From NCBI RefSeq assembly GCF_900102545.1, contig NZ_FNBN01000009.1:248001-312000 (forward strand): a stretch of 64,000 nucleotides of DNA, given 5' to 3'. The translations under genes were made by a program, and so were the position numbers. The notes under the pieces were generated by a model. That model searched no databases. It saw only the letters and a program-made list of their open reading frames with translations, and was not told the DNA's origin. This stretch comes from Chitinophaga filiformis. Its GTDB lineage: Bacteria; Bacteroidota; Bacteroidia; Chitinophagales; Chitinophagaceae. Positions 9,121 through 17,709 of the stretch are shown in pieces; within the stretch, counting starts at the first letter, position 1, and every line of letters begins with the position of its first letter.

Positions 9121-9142
9121 ATAGGGCTAATTTTAACCCTAT
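9121..9142. promoter_or_regulatory. Candidate HxlR operator (22-bp palindrome)
   Basis: ATAGGGCTAA-TT-TTAACCCTAT is a 10-bp inverted repeat with one mismatch. It lies 50 bp upstream of the HxlR start and 20 bp upstream of the promoter of the divergent operon. The position and symmetry fit a regulator binding site; binding by this HxlR is inferred. Confidence 0.5.
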
Positions 9143-9161
9143 GCTATAATGAAGTGCGTAC

Positions 9162-9192
9162 TTGTCTAAAGTGTACTATCGGCATAGCTTTG
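9162..9192 (+). promoter_or_regulatory. Bacteroidota-type promoter of the MBL/M28/RidA operon
   Basis: TTG at 9162-9164, a 20-nt spacer, then TAGCTTTG at 9185-9192, matching the TTG-N19/20-TAnnTTTG consensus. Transcription would start near 9199, giving a leader of about 74 nt to the ATG at 9273. Confidence 0.62.
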
Positions 9193-9272
9193 TATCCGTT
9201 TTAAGAAGTCTTCCGATTCAGGCCTGTCAGGAAGACATTAATCTACTAATAAAATATCCAAAATATTAAAAC

Positions 9273-10271
9273 ATGATAAAAGCAAATTTTCGTTTTAAGT
9301 ATTTTCTTCTGAAGTTGATGCTTTCCTTTTGTGTGATGATGGGAGCTATGTTGTACCATGTGCCACTTACTTTTGCACAGGATACAGTACGAACATTCCC
9401 TCAACCGGCAAGCTATCATATGATGCTGGGGGATGTTGAGATTATTGCATTCTCCGATGGAAGCATTGCGCAGGATCTGGATAAAATACTGACGAATACC
9501 CAGCCGGGAGAAGTGAAGAAACTAACCGAGCTAAACTTTCAGACACCAGTGGTAGAAGCATCTGTGAATGCTTACCTGCTTAAGATAAACGGTAAGCTTA
9601 TCCTGGTAGATGCAGGTACTTCTGAGTTATACGGTCCTACACTTGGTCATCTTCCTGCGAATATGATCCGTGCGGGATATAAACCTGAACAGATCGATGC
9701 AGTATTGATCACTCATATCCACACCGACCACACCGGTGGCTTAATGGATGGTGCCAGAATGGTATTCCCGAATGCAGAAATTTATGTTAGTAAGAGAGAA
9801 GCCGACTACTGGCTGAGCGATGAAAGCTATGCGAAAGCTCCCGCCAGACTGAAGCCGTATTTCGATCAGGCACGACTCAAAATGATGCCCTATGTGAAGG
9901 CGGGAAAGGTCAGGACTTATGAATATGGAAAAGAACTGTTTCCTGGTATTCTCCCTGTTGCCAGTCCCGGGCATACGCCTGGACACAGCTTTTACCAGGT
10001 AACCAGTAAAGGAGAGAAAATACTTTTCTGGGGCGATATTATGCATTTCGCAGCAGTGCAGTTTGCAGATCCTGACGTTACAATTGTCTATGACGTCGAT
10101 TCTGCAGCAGCAGCACAAGCGCGTAAGAAAGCCTATGAAGATGCAGCAAAGGGGAAATACTGGATAGCTGCTGACCATATATCGTTTCCTGGTATAGGTC
10201 ATATACGGAAGCTGGAGAAAGGGTATCGTTGGTTTCCAATTAATTATACAACGAGTGGAATAGGCCAATAA
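9273..10271 (+). CDS. Secreted MBL-fold metallo-hydrolase
   Basis: A 332 aa protein with a signal peptide ending near LTFAQD (residue about 36). The metallo-beta-lactamase-fold motifs are present: THIHTDHTGG at about residues 147-156 (HxHxDH), PGHTPGHS at about 231-238 with the third His, the bridging Asp in FWGDIMH at about 253, and a last His in AADHISFPG at about 301. The overall layout resembles the methyl-parathion hydrolase/AHL-lactonase-like subgroup, so lactone or ester hydrolysis in the periplasm is plausible. It is the first gene of an operon with the M28 peptidase (7 bp gap) and the RidA-like protein. Confidence 0.9.
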   Translation: MIKANFRFKYFLLKLMLSFCVMMGAMLYHVPLTFAQDTVRTFPQPASYHMMLGDVEIIAFSDGSIAQDLDKILTNTQPGEVKKLTELNFQTPVVEASVNAYLLKINGKLILVDAGTSELYGPTLGHLPANMIRAGYKPEQIDAVLITHIHTDHTGGLMDGARMVFPNAEIYVSKREADYWLSDESYAKAPARLKPYFDQARLKMMPYVKAGKVRTYEYGKELFPGILPVASPGHTPGHSFYQVTSKGEKILFWGDIMHFAAVQFADPDVTIVYDVDSAAAAQARKKAYEDAAKGKYWIAADHISFPGIGHIRKLEKGYRWFPINYTTSGIGQ

Positions 10272-10278
10272 TGAGTGT

Positions 10279-11685
10279 ATGAACAAGCTATTTAATTTTA
10301 TCAAAAAGCGTACTTCCTTCTTCCTCTTTTCGACAGTTACTACCTTGCTGGTTTCATCAGCAAATGCACAGGCATATAATAACGCTGACTCAGTATTGAT
10401 CCGTAAACTTTATGACGAAGTATTACAGAGTGAGGAAATGGATGTAAATCTAAGATACCTGACCTCTCATATCGGCGCCAGGATAGCGGGATCAGAACAG
10501 GCAAAGCAGGCTGTTGACTGGCTAAAAGAAACGATTTTCAGATATCATCCCGACAGCATTTATCTCCAGCCAGTCATGGTACCTCATTGGATAAGGGGTG
10601 AGAAAGAATCGGCCAGTTTCATTACAGGAGGCAGAACAGTGAAGTTGAATCTGTCTGCCTTGGGAGGATCTGTAGGAACCGGTGGTACATTAACAGGGCA
10701 GGTGGTAGAAGTGAAGTCCTGGGCCGAACTATCCTCACTTAGCGACGAACAGGTAAGAGGGAAAATTGTTTTCTTCAACCGGGCAATGGATGCACGTGAA
10801 GCAGAGACATTCAAAGCTTATCTATCGGCTGCAGACCAGCGCGCAAAGGGCGCTATTGCGGCATCGATGAAAGGCGCGATTGGCGCACTGATAAGATCAC
10901 TAACGCTGGCAAAAGACGACTATCCTCACACTGGTGCTATGAGCTATGATGCAGCAGTAAAGAAAATTCCCGCTGCAGCCCTGAGTACCAATAGTGCTGA
11001 TAAACTGAGTGAGGCTTTGAAGAAAGATCCTGTACTTCAGTTATCGATGCAGATGAATTGTATACAGTTGCCAGATGTACTTTCTTATAATGTCATTGCA
11101 GAACTCAAAGGAGTTGTCCATCCGGACGAGTTTGTGACTGTTGGTGCGCATATAGATTCCTGGGATATAGGCGAAGGCGCCAGTGATGACGGAACAGGAC
11201 TTGTACAAGCTATGGAGGTGCTGAGAGCCTTTAAAGCAACCGGATTAAAGCCGGCACGGACACTGAGGGTGATACTCTACATGAACGAAGAAGCAGGAGC
11301 GCATGGTGGTGTGGAATATGCAGCACAAGCCAGCGTGCGGAACGAACATCATGTGGCTGCTATAGAATCTGATGCTGGTGGCTTTACTCCCCGGGGATTC
11401 AGAATAGAAGCCTCTCCTGAAGTGACAGCTAAGTTTAAAGCGTGGGCATTATTATTAGCGCCCTATAAAGCTGACGACATCCAGCCACAACAACGGGGCG
11501 TTGACCTGGTACCCATGAAGGGAATGGCCAAAGCATTGCTGAGCCTCGACTGCGACGATAGCAGGCTGTTTTATATTCACCATAGCGCACTGGATACTTA
11601 TGACAAGATAAATCCGAGGGAAGTTGCCATGGGAGCTGGCGCTATGGCTGCTATGACGGCACTTTTATGTAAATACGGATTATAA
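10279..11685 (+). CDS. Secreted M28-family metallopeptidase (carboxypeptidase Q-like)
   Basis: A 468 aa protein with a signal peptide (residues about 10-30, ending SANAQA). A PA-type insert lies around residues 120-260. The di-zinc catalytic domain shows VGAHIDSWD (His at about 290), EGASDDGTG (bridging Asp at about 302), NEEAGAHGG (general base and metal Glu at about 336-337), ESDAGG (Asp at about 365) and IHHS (His at about 434). These are all the M28 ligands, so an active aminopeptidase or dipeptidase is expected in the periplasm. It begins 7 bp after the MBL gene and its stop overlaps the next start (TAATG). Confidence 0.93.
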   Translation: MNKLFNFIKKRTSFFLFSTVTTLLVSSANAQAYNNADSVLIRKLYDEVLQSEEMDVNLRYLTSHIGARIAGSEQAKQAVDWLKETIFRYHPDSIYLQPVMVPHWIRGEKESASFITGGRTVKLNLSALGGSVGTGGTLTGQVVEVKSWAELSSLSDEQVRGKIVFFNRAMDAREAETFKAYLSAADQRAKGAIAASMKGAIGALIRSLTLAKDDYPHTGAMSYDAAVKKIPAAALSTNSADKLSEALKKDPVLQLSMQMNCIQLPDVLSYNVIAELKGVVHPDEFVTVGAHIDSWDIGEGASDDGTGLVQAMEVLRAFKATGLKPARTLRVILYMNEEAGAHGGVEYAAQASVRNEHHVAAIESDAGGFTPRGFRIEASPEVTAKFKAWALLLAPYKADDIQPQQRGVDLVPMKGMAKALLSLDCDDSRLFYIHHSALDTYDKINPREVAMGAGAMAAMTALLCKYGL

Positions 11686-12086
11686 TGAAAGCATCTATAA
11701 CATTAACAATAAGCTGTATAATGTCGCTGCTTGCGATAACTGTACATGGGCAAACAAAACCATTTAGTAGGTATAGGGAACATAACGGGCTGGTATTTGT
11801 ATCCGGACAAATAGGTGTAACATCTAAAGATCATCAAGGTGTGGGATTCAATGAAGAGGTAAATCAGGCTTTAAAGAATGTTAGCGCCATTTTAAAAGAA
11901 GCCGGTACATCTTTATCACAGGTAGTCAGCGTTACCGTGCATCTGCGCAATCTTAGCCAGTTTGAGGAGTTTAATAGTATTTATAAGCAATACTTTCACC
12001 CACCATATCCGGCCAGGACTTGTGTAACCGTCAGTGACCTTGTAAATAATGCCAATATCGAGATCAGTGTCATTGCCGGTAAATAG
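11685..12086 (+). CDS. RidA/YjgF-family protein with export signal
   Basis: A 133 aa protein. Residues 1-22 form a signal peptide (ISCIMSLLAITVHG, then QTK). The remainder is a RidA fold: HNGLVFVSGQIGV, then EVNQALKNVSAILKEAG, HLRNL, and the active-site Arg in YPARTCVTV near residue 113. RidA proteins deaminate reactive enamine/imine intermediates. A secreted form next to a peptidase and an MBL hydrolase suggests a role in extracytoplasmic amino-compound breakdown (inference). The start overlaps the M28 stop by one base, so translation is coupled. Confidence 0.9.
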   Translation: MKASITLTISCIMSLLAITVHGQTKPFSRYREHNGLVFVSGQIGVTSKDHQGVGFNEEVNQALKNVSAILKEAGTSLSQVVSVTVHLRNLSQFEEFNSIYKQYFHPPYPARTCVTVSDLVNNANIEISVIAGK

Positions 12087-12120
12087 CTACTCACGGCATG
12101 TATCCTGAATCAAATCGCAC

Positions 12121-12158
12121 AATAACGGCTTCCTCTACTGAGTGGGGAAGCCGTTATT
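12121..12158 (+). terminator. Terminator of the MBL/M28/RidA operon
   Basis: A 13-bp perfect stem AATAACGGCTTCC (12121-12133) / 12146-12158 with a 12-nt loop. It lies 34 bp after the RidA stop and also faces the convergent XRE gene. Confidence 0.82.
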
Positions 12159-12194
12159 ATGTTAATCATTTTTGTGCTGTTATCATTCCAAAAA

Positions 12195-12431
12195 TTACAG
12201 GCTGGTTTCGGGGGAAGGTGCTTCCGGTTCTTTTCTATATTCGAGGATATCCCCAGGTTGGCAATCCAGTACTCTGCAAATAGATTCAAGCGTCTCAAAC
12301 CGTACACCTTTTGCCTTTCCATTCTTTAGGATTGACAGGTTCACATTGGTAAGGCCAACTTGTTTGGACAATTCATTTAACGAAATCTTTCGCCTGGCCA
12401 TCATCACATCCAGATTAACAATTATAGCCAT
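12195..12431 (-). CDS. XRE-family helix-turn-helix regulator (Cro/CI type)
   Basis: A 78 aa protein that is almost entirely an HTH domain: MMARRKISLNELSKQVG, TNVNLSILKNGKAKGVRF and TLESICRVLDCQPGDILEY, with recognition-helix residues around 25-40. It follows the DUF2975 membrane-protein gene with a 2-bp gap. This is the constant small-XRE/DUF2975 pairing seen in many Gram-positive and Bacteroidota genomes, where the membrane protein is thought to modulate the regulator. It ends opposite the RidA operon. Confidence 0.93.
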   Translation of the reverse strand: MAIIVNLDVMMARRKISLNELSKQVGLTNVNLSILKNGKAKGVRFETLESICRVLDCQPGDILEYRKEPEAPSPETSL

Positions 12432-12433
12432 AA

Positions 12434-12973
12434 TTAAATAAATGCTTCGTTTTCTTTTTTAACATTCAGTGCTTGTACAACAAACTGCCGGACTGCCCAC
12501 ATAATAGCCGCAAACAGGAAATACATTGTTTGAGGCGCCTTTAGAATAAGCAGCCGCGTAAAGAACCGAAATAGCCCGTTAGAAGTGCTCCATACAGAAA
12601 CCCATCCCTCCGTATGAAGTTCATTGAAATTTTCGAAGATCGTTTGAATTACTCCCAGGAAAGCCAGGCATAAAGACAGGATAGTAACCCAATCGAGTAT
12701 ATGAAGGCTATCTTTTTCGAAGTAACCTGACTTGAGGTATTTCCGATGAAGTCTCAAAAGGAGCATACCTACTGCCAGAAAAATGAGATTGCTTCCAATC
12801 ATCAGCATAAACCATAACTCGGGTATATTAACAGGAGGTGCTACAAAGGAATGGCCGCTGGTCAATAAAGGAAGGAACCAACGGGTATAATATATCAGCG
12901 CCTCAGCTGAGAAAAGAATCGCCCCCCATCCAATAAGGGCAATCAGCAAATTATTCTGCCTGTATTTATTCAT
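12434..12973 (-). CDS. DUF2975 membrane protein
   Basis: A 179 aa protein with four hydrophobic segments: about residues 9-35, 52-72, 90-110 and 142-165. The layout is typical of DUF2975 inner-membrane proteins that accompany a small XRE regulator, here the gene starting 2 bp downstream. The function is unknown; membrane sensing or sequestration of the regulator is the usual hypothesis. Transcription comes from a near-perfect promoter only 14 bp upstream, giving a very short leader. Confidence 0.88.
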   Translation of the reverse strand: MNKYRQNNLLIALIGWGAILFSAEALIYYTRWFLPLLTSGHSFVAPPVNIPELWFMLMIGSNLIFLAVGMLLLRLHRKYLKSGYFEKDSLHILDWVTILSLCLAFLGVIQTIFENFNELHTEGWVSVWSTSNGLFRFFTRLLILKAPQTMYFLFAAIMWAVRQFVVQALNVKKENEAFI

Positions 12974-12986
12974 AACTGCTTTTTTA

Positions 12987-13016
12987 CAAAGGTATAGCTT
13001 AATTTAAATAAAGCAA
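12987..13016 (-). promoter_or_regulatory. Promoter of the DUF2975-XRE operon
   Basis: On the minus strand, TTG (13016-13014), a spacer of exactly 19 nt, then TACCTTTG (12994-12987). This is a full match to the Bacteroidota sigma consensus. The predicted start near 12980 leaves about 7 nt before the ATG at 12973. Confidence 0.78.
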
Positions 13017-13298
13017 CTATTATTTATTGTTTTATTTTAAATTAATAATGAAAATCGTTTTGTATGGAGCGCTCAGCTTTAGGTTACTGCAGATCATTTA
13101 TAGTAGCCTTGTGTTCAATTCGTTGGGTGGGCTGGACTTATTTCTAAAGATATGAAACACGATTAAGGAGGGGAAACAAACGAATATTTTCATTTTTTTA
13201 AATATATTCGGCGTGAATGGATCTTCATGTTATCTGAATAAAACCTGGTCCACATTTGATCGTATAAAATAGAAAAGGATAAACTAAATATTTGAATA

Positions 13299-13973
13299 AT
13301 GGAAAACAAGCAGGCTTTGGGTACACTAACATCAATGGATGAGTTGAAAAAACAATACGGTGAACAATACTGGTGGGACTGGTTTGAAGAAACCGAATCA
13401 CTGAATGATGAACCTGTTTTAATCAGACATATAACAGGGCCTTTGGAGATTGACGGTGATTTCGTTCTTGACGAAGATGCCTGGGCAATCATCATTGATG
13501 GAGATGTAGCAATAAAAGGAACCATTATTTGTAAGACGCCCGAAGAGCGCATAAGTACACTTGTCATTTTGGGAAAACTACAGGCGTGTAATCTTTTCTT
13601 CTCAGGCTGTGCGCGCCTGGCAATTGAAGATGACACTACATTAGACGGCTTTGTTGTAGGCACCTGGGGGGATGGAGGAGCGATCCTCGATGTAACCGGA
13701 ACGCTCACTGCACGCGGTGTATTACTTGATCCGCATACACCTGCAAAAGCGACAAAACAAATCGATGCCCTGATCATGTGTGGCGAAGGCTGGCCAACAA
13801 AGCCAGATTTCCTTGACGGTGACCAACCAGCACTTTTTGATCCGGGTGTACGCGATAGAGGCGGCGATTTTGTCGACTTAAATCTAGTGCGCAAAGCAGC
13901 ACAGGCCGGGACGCCCGTATTCAATCCAGTTGTAGAACAGGAAATGAGAAAGGGAAAAGGATTACCAATATAA
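13299..13973 (+). CDS. Hypothetical beta-solenoid-like protein
   Basis: A 224 aa cytosolic protein that I do not recognise by name. After a short helical start (residues 1-35), residues 45-150 are a run of short beta-like repeats with alternating hydrophobics: GPLEIDGDFVLDED, IIIDGDVAIKGTI, VILGKLQACNLFFSG, TLDGFVVGTWGDGGA and LDVTGTLTARGVLL. This resembles the polymer-forming or right-handed helix families. The C-terminus (GGDFVDLNLVRKAAQAG, NPVVEQEM) is mixed. The codon pattern reads as a real gene; the long antisense frame across it is a shadow. Such proteins can be immunity-like in toxin loci, but nothing here proves that. Confidence 0.72.
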   Translation: MENKQALGTLTSMDELKKQYGEQYWWDWFEETESLNDEPVLIRHITGPLEIDGDFVLDEDAWAIIIDGDVAIKGTIICKTPEERISTLVILGKLQACNLFFSGCARLAIEDDTTLDGFVVGTWGDGGAILDVTGTLTARGVLLDPHTPAKATKQIDALIMCGEGWPTKPDFLDGDQPALFDPGVRDRGGDFVDLNLVRKAAQAGTPVFNPVVEQEMRKGKGLPI

Positions 13974-14268
13974 TAGCATTCACAATGGACAAAGCTGTGT
14001 TTGAATCACAACTGCGGGAGATAACATGAACATGGATGGAACGAAGCAGCTACCGGACTGTTGCCCATCGTTGAGATATTCATGGGCATAATGTTTCCAG
14101 GAAGATCTTTTATGCAGTACAATTCGAAGAACCTTTCAACGATGGCTTCATCCATTTTTAATTAAAGGCTATTTTAATGCACAAGTCTTTTTCTCAGGAG
14201 ACAGCCCCAAAGAAATAACTTATGCAGTATTTGTAACTTTTAATTTAAACAATATTAATTCGCGCCAA
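13974..14268. other. Intergenic region, no gene recognised
   Basis: It contains interrupted coding-like stretches (for example VSRKIFYAVQFEEPFND in one frame around 14090-14155, ended by stops), possibly a decayed gene. A stray half-terminator, GGAGACAGCCCC, lies near 14198. Nothing can be assigned. Confidence 0.3.
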
Positions 14269-14727
14269 TTAATTGAAATGATACAGGAATATCACGTCTC
14301 CTGTATACACTGGTTTCGGGTTGTCCCTGACCATTAAAGTTGCTTCGATAACCGCCTTCACGGTTCCTCTGAGATTTGTTATTGATTTTACTTTAGCCTG
14401 TAGTTGGACCTCGTTATCGACCAGCACGGGCTGACCGAACTTAAAGTTTTCAATGCCATAATTGATTTCCATCTTCACATTCCTTACATCAGCAATCTGT
14501 TTCCATAAATAAGGAATAAGAGCTAGTGTCAGGTATCCGTGTGCAATAGTTGACTTAAAGGGGCCTTCATTTTTTGCGCGATCTTTATCAACGTGTATCC
14601 ATTGGTGGTCCAATGTCGCGTCAGCAAATTTATTGATCTGCTCCTGGCTAATACTGTGGAAGTTCGAAACTCCTAAAACTTGTCCCTCAAAAGATTTGTA
14701 TTCTTCAAAATTGTTAATAACTACCAT
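14269..14727 (-). CDS. MaoC-like (R)-specific enoyl hydratase
   Basis: A 152 aa single-domain hot-dog-fold protein. The hydratase-2 motif is clear: FADATLDHQWIHVD (catalytic-type Asp/His region at residues about 35-50), followed by STIAHGYLTLALIPYLW (about 60-76). The C-terminal strands include YGIENFKFGQPVLVDNEVQL. The family hydrates trans-2-enoyl-CoA to (R)-3-hydroxyacyl-CoA; the small size fits a stand-alone NodN/MaoC-type enzyme. It is a single gene with no pathway partners nearby. Confidence 0.9.
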   Translation of the reverse strand: MVVINNFEEYKSFEGQVLGVSNFHSISQEQINKFADATLDHQWIHVDKDRAKNEGPFKSTIAHGYLTLALIPYLWKQIADVRNVKMEINYGIENFKFGQPVLVDNEVQLQAKVKSITNLRGTVKAVIEATLMVRDNPKPVYTGDVIFLYHFN

Positions 14728-15080
14728 AATAGAATTGTATTAATCAAGGCATGTAAACTTTAATATGCAAGTTTATAAAATTGATGAGTAAATATCAATC
14801 TCAGGAGTAATAATTTTTTTTAATATCAAGGATATAAAAGCAGTTGCGAAGATATAACTTTGCGGGTGATGTCCAATATATTTTGGAAAGTGGCCTGTGT
14901 GACACGTTATCCGGCCAATACTGGCAACGTTTAACAGAGGTAACACTCCAGGAAAGGGGAATGCGAGCTGATGGTTGAAGCAGGGCATAATTGTTCGGAA
15001 ATCCCAGCTAACTGTTTTCGGCGCACAACGGGTATCAGCTTCATGGAGCGCGAGCGTTTACTACTCATCGGTATTCACTT
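14728..15080. other. 353-bp region with a short coding remnant
   Basis: No complete gene. On the plus strand about 14836-14980 reads as a fragment with protein-like composition (FAGDVQYILESGLCDTLSG, then WQRLTEVTLQERGM) that lacks a start and ends at TGA. It is possibly the 3' end of a lost gene. Otherwise AT-rich. Confidence 0.3.
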
Positions 15081-15425
15081 CTATTTCTTTTTCTTTGAAG
15101 CCTTTGCGTTTTTATTAAAATCAAGTGCCAATTGGACCCAATAGTCCAGTTTTTTATGGGTATTCAATACATCAGCATCCACGAAAACATAGCCTTTCAT
15201 TACCTTGCCGGTGAAGTCCATCGGCGTACATCCTTCCTTTTCCAGTATCTCTTCATAAATGGCAGGGTCCAGGCGGATCATCATGCGGTCTTTTTCTACT
15301 CCCATGCACATTTTGTCATTCACCATAAAGCATAAGCCTCCAAACATTTTTTTTTCCTCTACGTTTTTATGTGTCAGCGTTATAATCTCTCTGACGCGAT
15401 CGGCTAATTTTTCATTGTAGGCCAT
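15081..15425 (-). CDS. TfoX/Sxy N-terminal domain protein
   Basis: A 114 aa protein matching the TfoX-N domain: MAYNEKLADRVREII, EEKKMFGGLCFMVNDKM, MMIRLDPAIYEE, PMDFTGKVMKGYVFVD and WVQLALDFNKNA, with a lysine-rich tail. In enterics TfoX/Sxy activates competence genes, but stand-alone TfoX-N proteins like this are widespread in Bacteroidota and their role is unknown. It is a single gene. Confidence 0.92.
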   Translation of the reverse strand: MAYNEKLADRVREIITLTHKNVEEKKMFGGLCFMVNDKMCMGVEKDRMMIRLDPAIYEEILEKEGCTPMDFTGKVMKGYVFVDADVLNTHKKLDYWVQLALDFNKNAKASKKKK

Positions 15426-15753
15426 GTAGGGTACGTTTTAACTGTTAGTCGATAGTTACAGGTTCAAAAATAGAGAACTTTACACAATCAGCTCATTCTG
15501 CTTCCATATTAAATCAAGTATATTTGTGACAGCCAGGAGAGCCCCGATACGCAACTACCAGGTCAAATTAATGGGCCGGAGGTAAGGCGACTAAGTATTG
15601 GAAGTCTCCCGCTAAAATTATCAACAACAGTATATCTATTTCCTGACAGCTACATTTAATTTATTTCACAGCTGATGATAGGCCGCCAAAAGAGGCTAAA
15701 ACATCCTGGTCGATGCAAATGGAAGCATGATTTGAAAATCGGAGCAACTTCAA
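15426..15753. other. 328-bp intergenic region, no gene recognised
   Basis: No supported coding region on either strand. A TATATTTG box occurs near 15520 on the plus strand without a gene behind it. Confidence 0.35.
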
Positions 15754-16275
15754 TTAGCTCCATTTGCTATAATCCCTTGTATGCAACGCAAAATAGTAGG
15801 TCGGTAATGACATTCCCAGGTGTTCGAGTCCCTTCTGAAGCACCGAAGTTGGAATTTCAATAGTCCGGTTATCATCTAATAGTTGAAGGGGCTTTTGAGT
15901 ATCGCTATCCCACCAGTAAACAAATAGATCACCATCAAAAACAACTGAAAATTCGTCGTCGGTCAATCCACCCCATGTGGCGCATTGGTAATACATGATT
16001 GGAACATGAGTTTGATCATGTAGTTGCTTTAGCAGAGTAAATAATTCCTCCTTCATCACATGGTAATATTTGCTATGGGCTATTCTCGGTATTTCATCAG
16101 GGTCTCTGCCGAAATAGTCATGGCTGGGCGTAATTGACAGCAATCCCTCTTCGGGCAGAGTATGTTTTTCCAGCGTATTCACCACATCCATATCTACCTG
16201 GTCCGGAATAGCTTTAAAAAATTCAATGACAGCTGGATGCGGTAAAGTATATACCCTTGTGATATCCCAACTCAT
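15754..16275 (-). CDS. Hypothetical protein, immunity-like composition
   Basis: A 173 aa soluble protein that I do not recognise. It is acidic and aromatic-rich, with no signal peptide or membrane segment. Blocks worth noting are EEGLLSITPSHDYFGRDPDE, YYQCATWGGLTDDEFSVVFDGD and LFVYWWDSD. Small acidic cytosolic proteins with W/D-rich sheets are frequent among toxin immunity proteins, and polymorphic-toxin debris begins 2 kb to the right. The assignment remains open. It is a single gene with clean coding periodicity. Confidence 0.65.
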   Translation of the reverse strand: MSWDITRVYTLPHPAVIEFFKAIPDQVDMDVVNTLEKHTLPEEGLLSITPSHDYFGRDPDEIPRIAHSKYYHVMKEELFTLLKQLHDQTHVPIMYYQCATWGGLTDDEFSVVFDGDLFVYWWDSDTQKPLQLLDDNRTIEIPTSVLQKGLEHLGMSLPTYYFALHTRDYSKWS

Positions 16276-16461
16276 AATTAGTATAACGGTTTAAGAACGC
16301 ACAAATTAAGGCAATAAATTATTAAAAAGTACGATATTGTTATTTTTAAAACGGCTATTTCGGTCCTCGTACGGTGTTCAATCTTATATACCGTCATGAA
16401 TTATAATACGGTGGATCTGGTTATTACGAAACTTGTTTACTTAAATTAAGCCAACACAAAC

Positions 16462-17511
16462 ATGGCAAAGAAGAGAAAAACACTTACAAATGACTTTGAA
16501 GAACTGTTAAGCAAAGGAAGTCTTCAGCAACTTAAAGAGGTATTTGATAAATGTGAGATTGATGCCCGTGGAGGATACAGTAAGAAAACTGCTTTGGCAT
16601 ATGATAATTGTCCCCATGAATTGGCAGTATGGTTAGTTGAACAAGGTGCTGATTTACAGGCCACCGATACTTACGGGAATACACCTTTGCACAATCGGTC
16701 TCGTAGTATATTTGGCAATATAAAAAGCTTGTTGGAATTAGGTGCTGATGTAAGTGATAAAAGTAGTTCTGTTGGAACACCTCTCCACGCTGCAGCAGAT
16801 TCTCACAATGTTGAAAACACAGCGCTTTTGTTGCAGTATGGTGCACAAATTGACGTATTGAATTCAAGCGGCTATACGCCACTGGAACAAGCACTTAGAG
16901 CATGCAATAATATAGCTATAGTCAGGACTGCCAAAATCTCCCAAATGTACCTGAATGCAGGCGTTCAAGTCACACCACGAATGAAAGAATTTGTTGTTGA
17001 AATTGGTAAACAGTTCGAGTTTCACAGAGCAAATTTCAATAAAGATACTGTTGTTGAAGTAAGTAAGGCGTTGGATGAATTATATAGATTATTTGAAGTC
17101 GAGCCCGTGGCAAAGCGCTTTTTGCATGATGGCAAATCTCCAATAATCACAAATGCAGGAACCTGGCAGGAACAGCACGAGGATCTTTGGAATCTCTTGG
17201 TCCCATCAAGTGGTCCGGCTGAAACCATTCAAGGTGAGGTAATCCGAATTGTCGGACGAATTGGAAATGAATTGGAATGCAATGGAGGAATAAACTGGGA
17301 TGATGATTTTAAAAAGATGGCTGATGCATTTCTTTCATTTGTAAAGTGGGGCAAACAGCTTTCGTCATCCGAGCTGGCTGAGGTGGAAGAAATCGTTAAA
17401 GACGTAAAGCGGAAATCGGGCGATACTGCGCGAATGTGTGAGCTTGGAGTAAAATGGGTCATTGATAATCCTTCACCCTTGAAACTTCCCGCCGTAGAAT
17501 ACAAACGATGA
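16462..17511 (+). CDS. Ankyrin-repeat protein
   Basis: A 349 aa soluble protein. Ankyrin repeats occupy about residues 45-150: LAVWLVEQGADLQATDTYG, NTPLHNRSRS, IKSLLELGADVSDKSS, GTPLHAAADSHNVENTALL, LQYGAQIDVLNSSGYTPLE. The C-terminal half (about 160-349) is helical with no recognised domain. It includes SGPAETIQGEVIRIVGRIGN and ELECNGGINWDDDF, which resembles a fused uncharacterised ankyrin-associated domain. Such genes commonly sit as single cytosolic genes or near toxin clusters. Function unknown. Confidence 0.85.
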   Translation: MAKKRKTLTNDFEELLSKGSLQQLKEVFDKCEIDARGGYSKKTALAYDNCPHELAVWLVEQGADLQATDTYGNTPLHNRSRSIFGNIKSLLELGADVSDKSSSVGTPLHAAADSHNVENTALLLQYGAQIDVLNSSGYTPLEQALRACNNIAIVRTAKISQMYLNAGVQVTPRMKEFVVEIGKQFEFHRANFNKDTVVEVSKALDELYRLFEVEPVAKRFLHDGKSPIITNAGTWQEQHEDLWNLLVPSSGPAETIQGEVIRIVGRIGNELECNGGINWDDDFKKMADAFLSFVKWGKQLSSSELAEVEEIVKDVKRKSGDTARMCELGVKWVIDNPSPLKLPAVEYKR

Positions 17512-17646
17512 CCAGATTACGAAACTTCATGTAGGTATAGAGAAATTAGGAGCAATGAACTCATGTATCTTTCCTGCGGTGAGCCACCAAGGTAGGTAAG
17601 AGCGCGGCAGGCCGACTACCGGTTGGGAAAGGTTGGCTCCTGCTAA

Positions 17647-17678
17647 AAAGCTGCCAGGTCTTTAGTCCTGGCAGCTTT
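17647..17678 (+). terminator. Bidirectional terminator
   Basis: A 12-bp perfect stem AAAGCTGCCAGG (17647-17658) / 17667-17678 with TTTAGT-type loop and flanking A and T runs, between the ankyrin gene and the convergent small hypothetical gene. The 60 bp before it (17575-17640) contain a looser GAGCCACCAA/TTGGCTC pairing of unknown meaning. Confidence 0.82.
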
Positions 17679-17709
17679 ATTTTTTACCTGGCAAAACAAA
17701 ATATGGGTA

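Noticed and set aside
13190..13924. 244-codon minus-strand frame
   Set aside because: Antisense shadow of the 224 aa plus-strand gene at 13299; Ser/Pro/Arg-rich composition typical of shadows.
14773..14988. 71-codon minus-strand frame
   Set aside because: The opposite strand reads as a better protein-like remnant; no promoter or family match.
17560..17645. Possible riboswitch-like fold before the terminator
   Set aside because: Only one weak pairing (GAGCCA..TTGGCTC) and no known aptamer core; it lies downstream of a gene, not before one.
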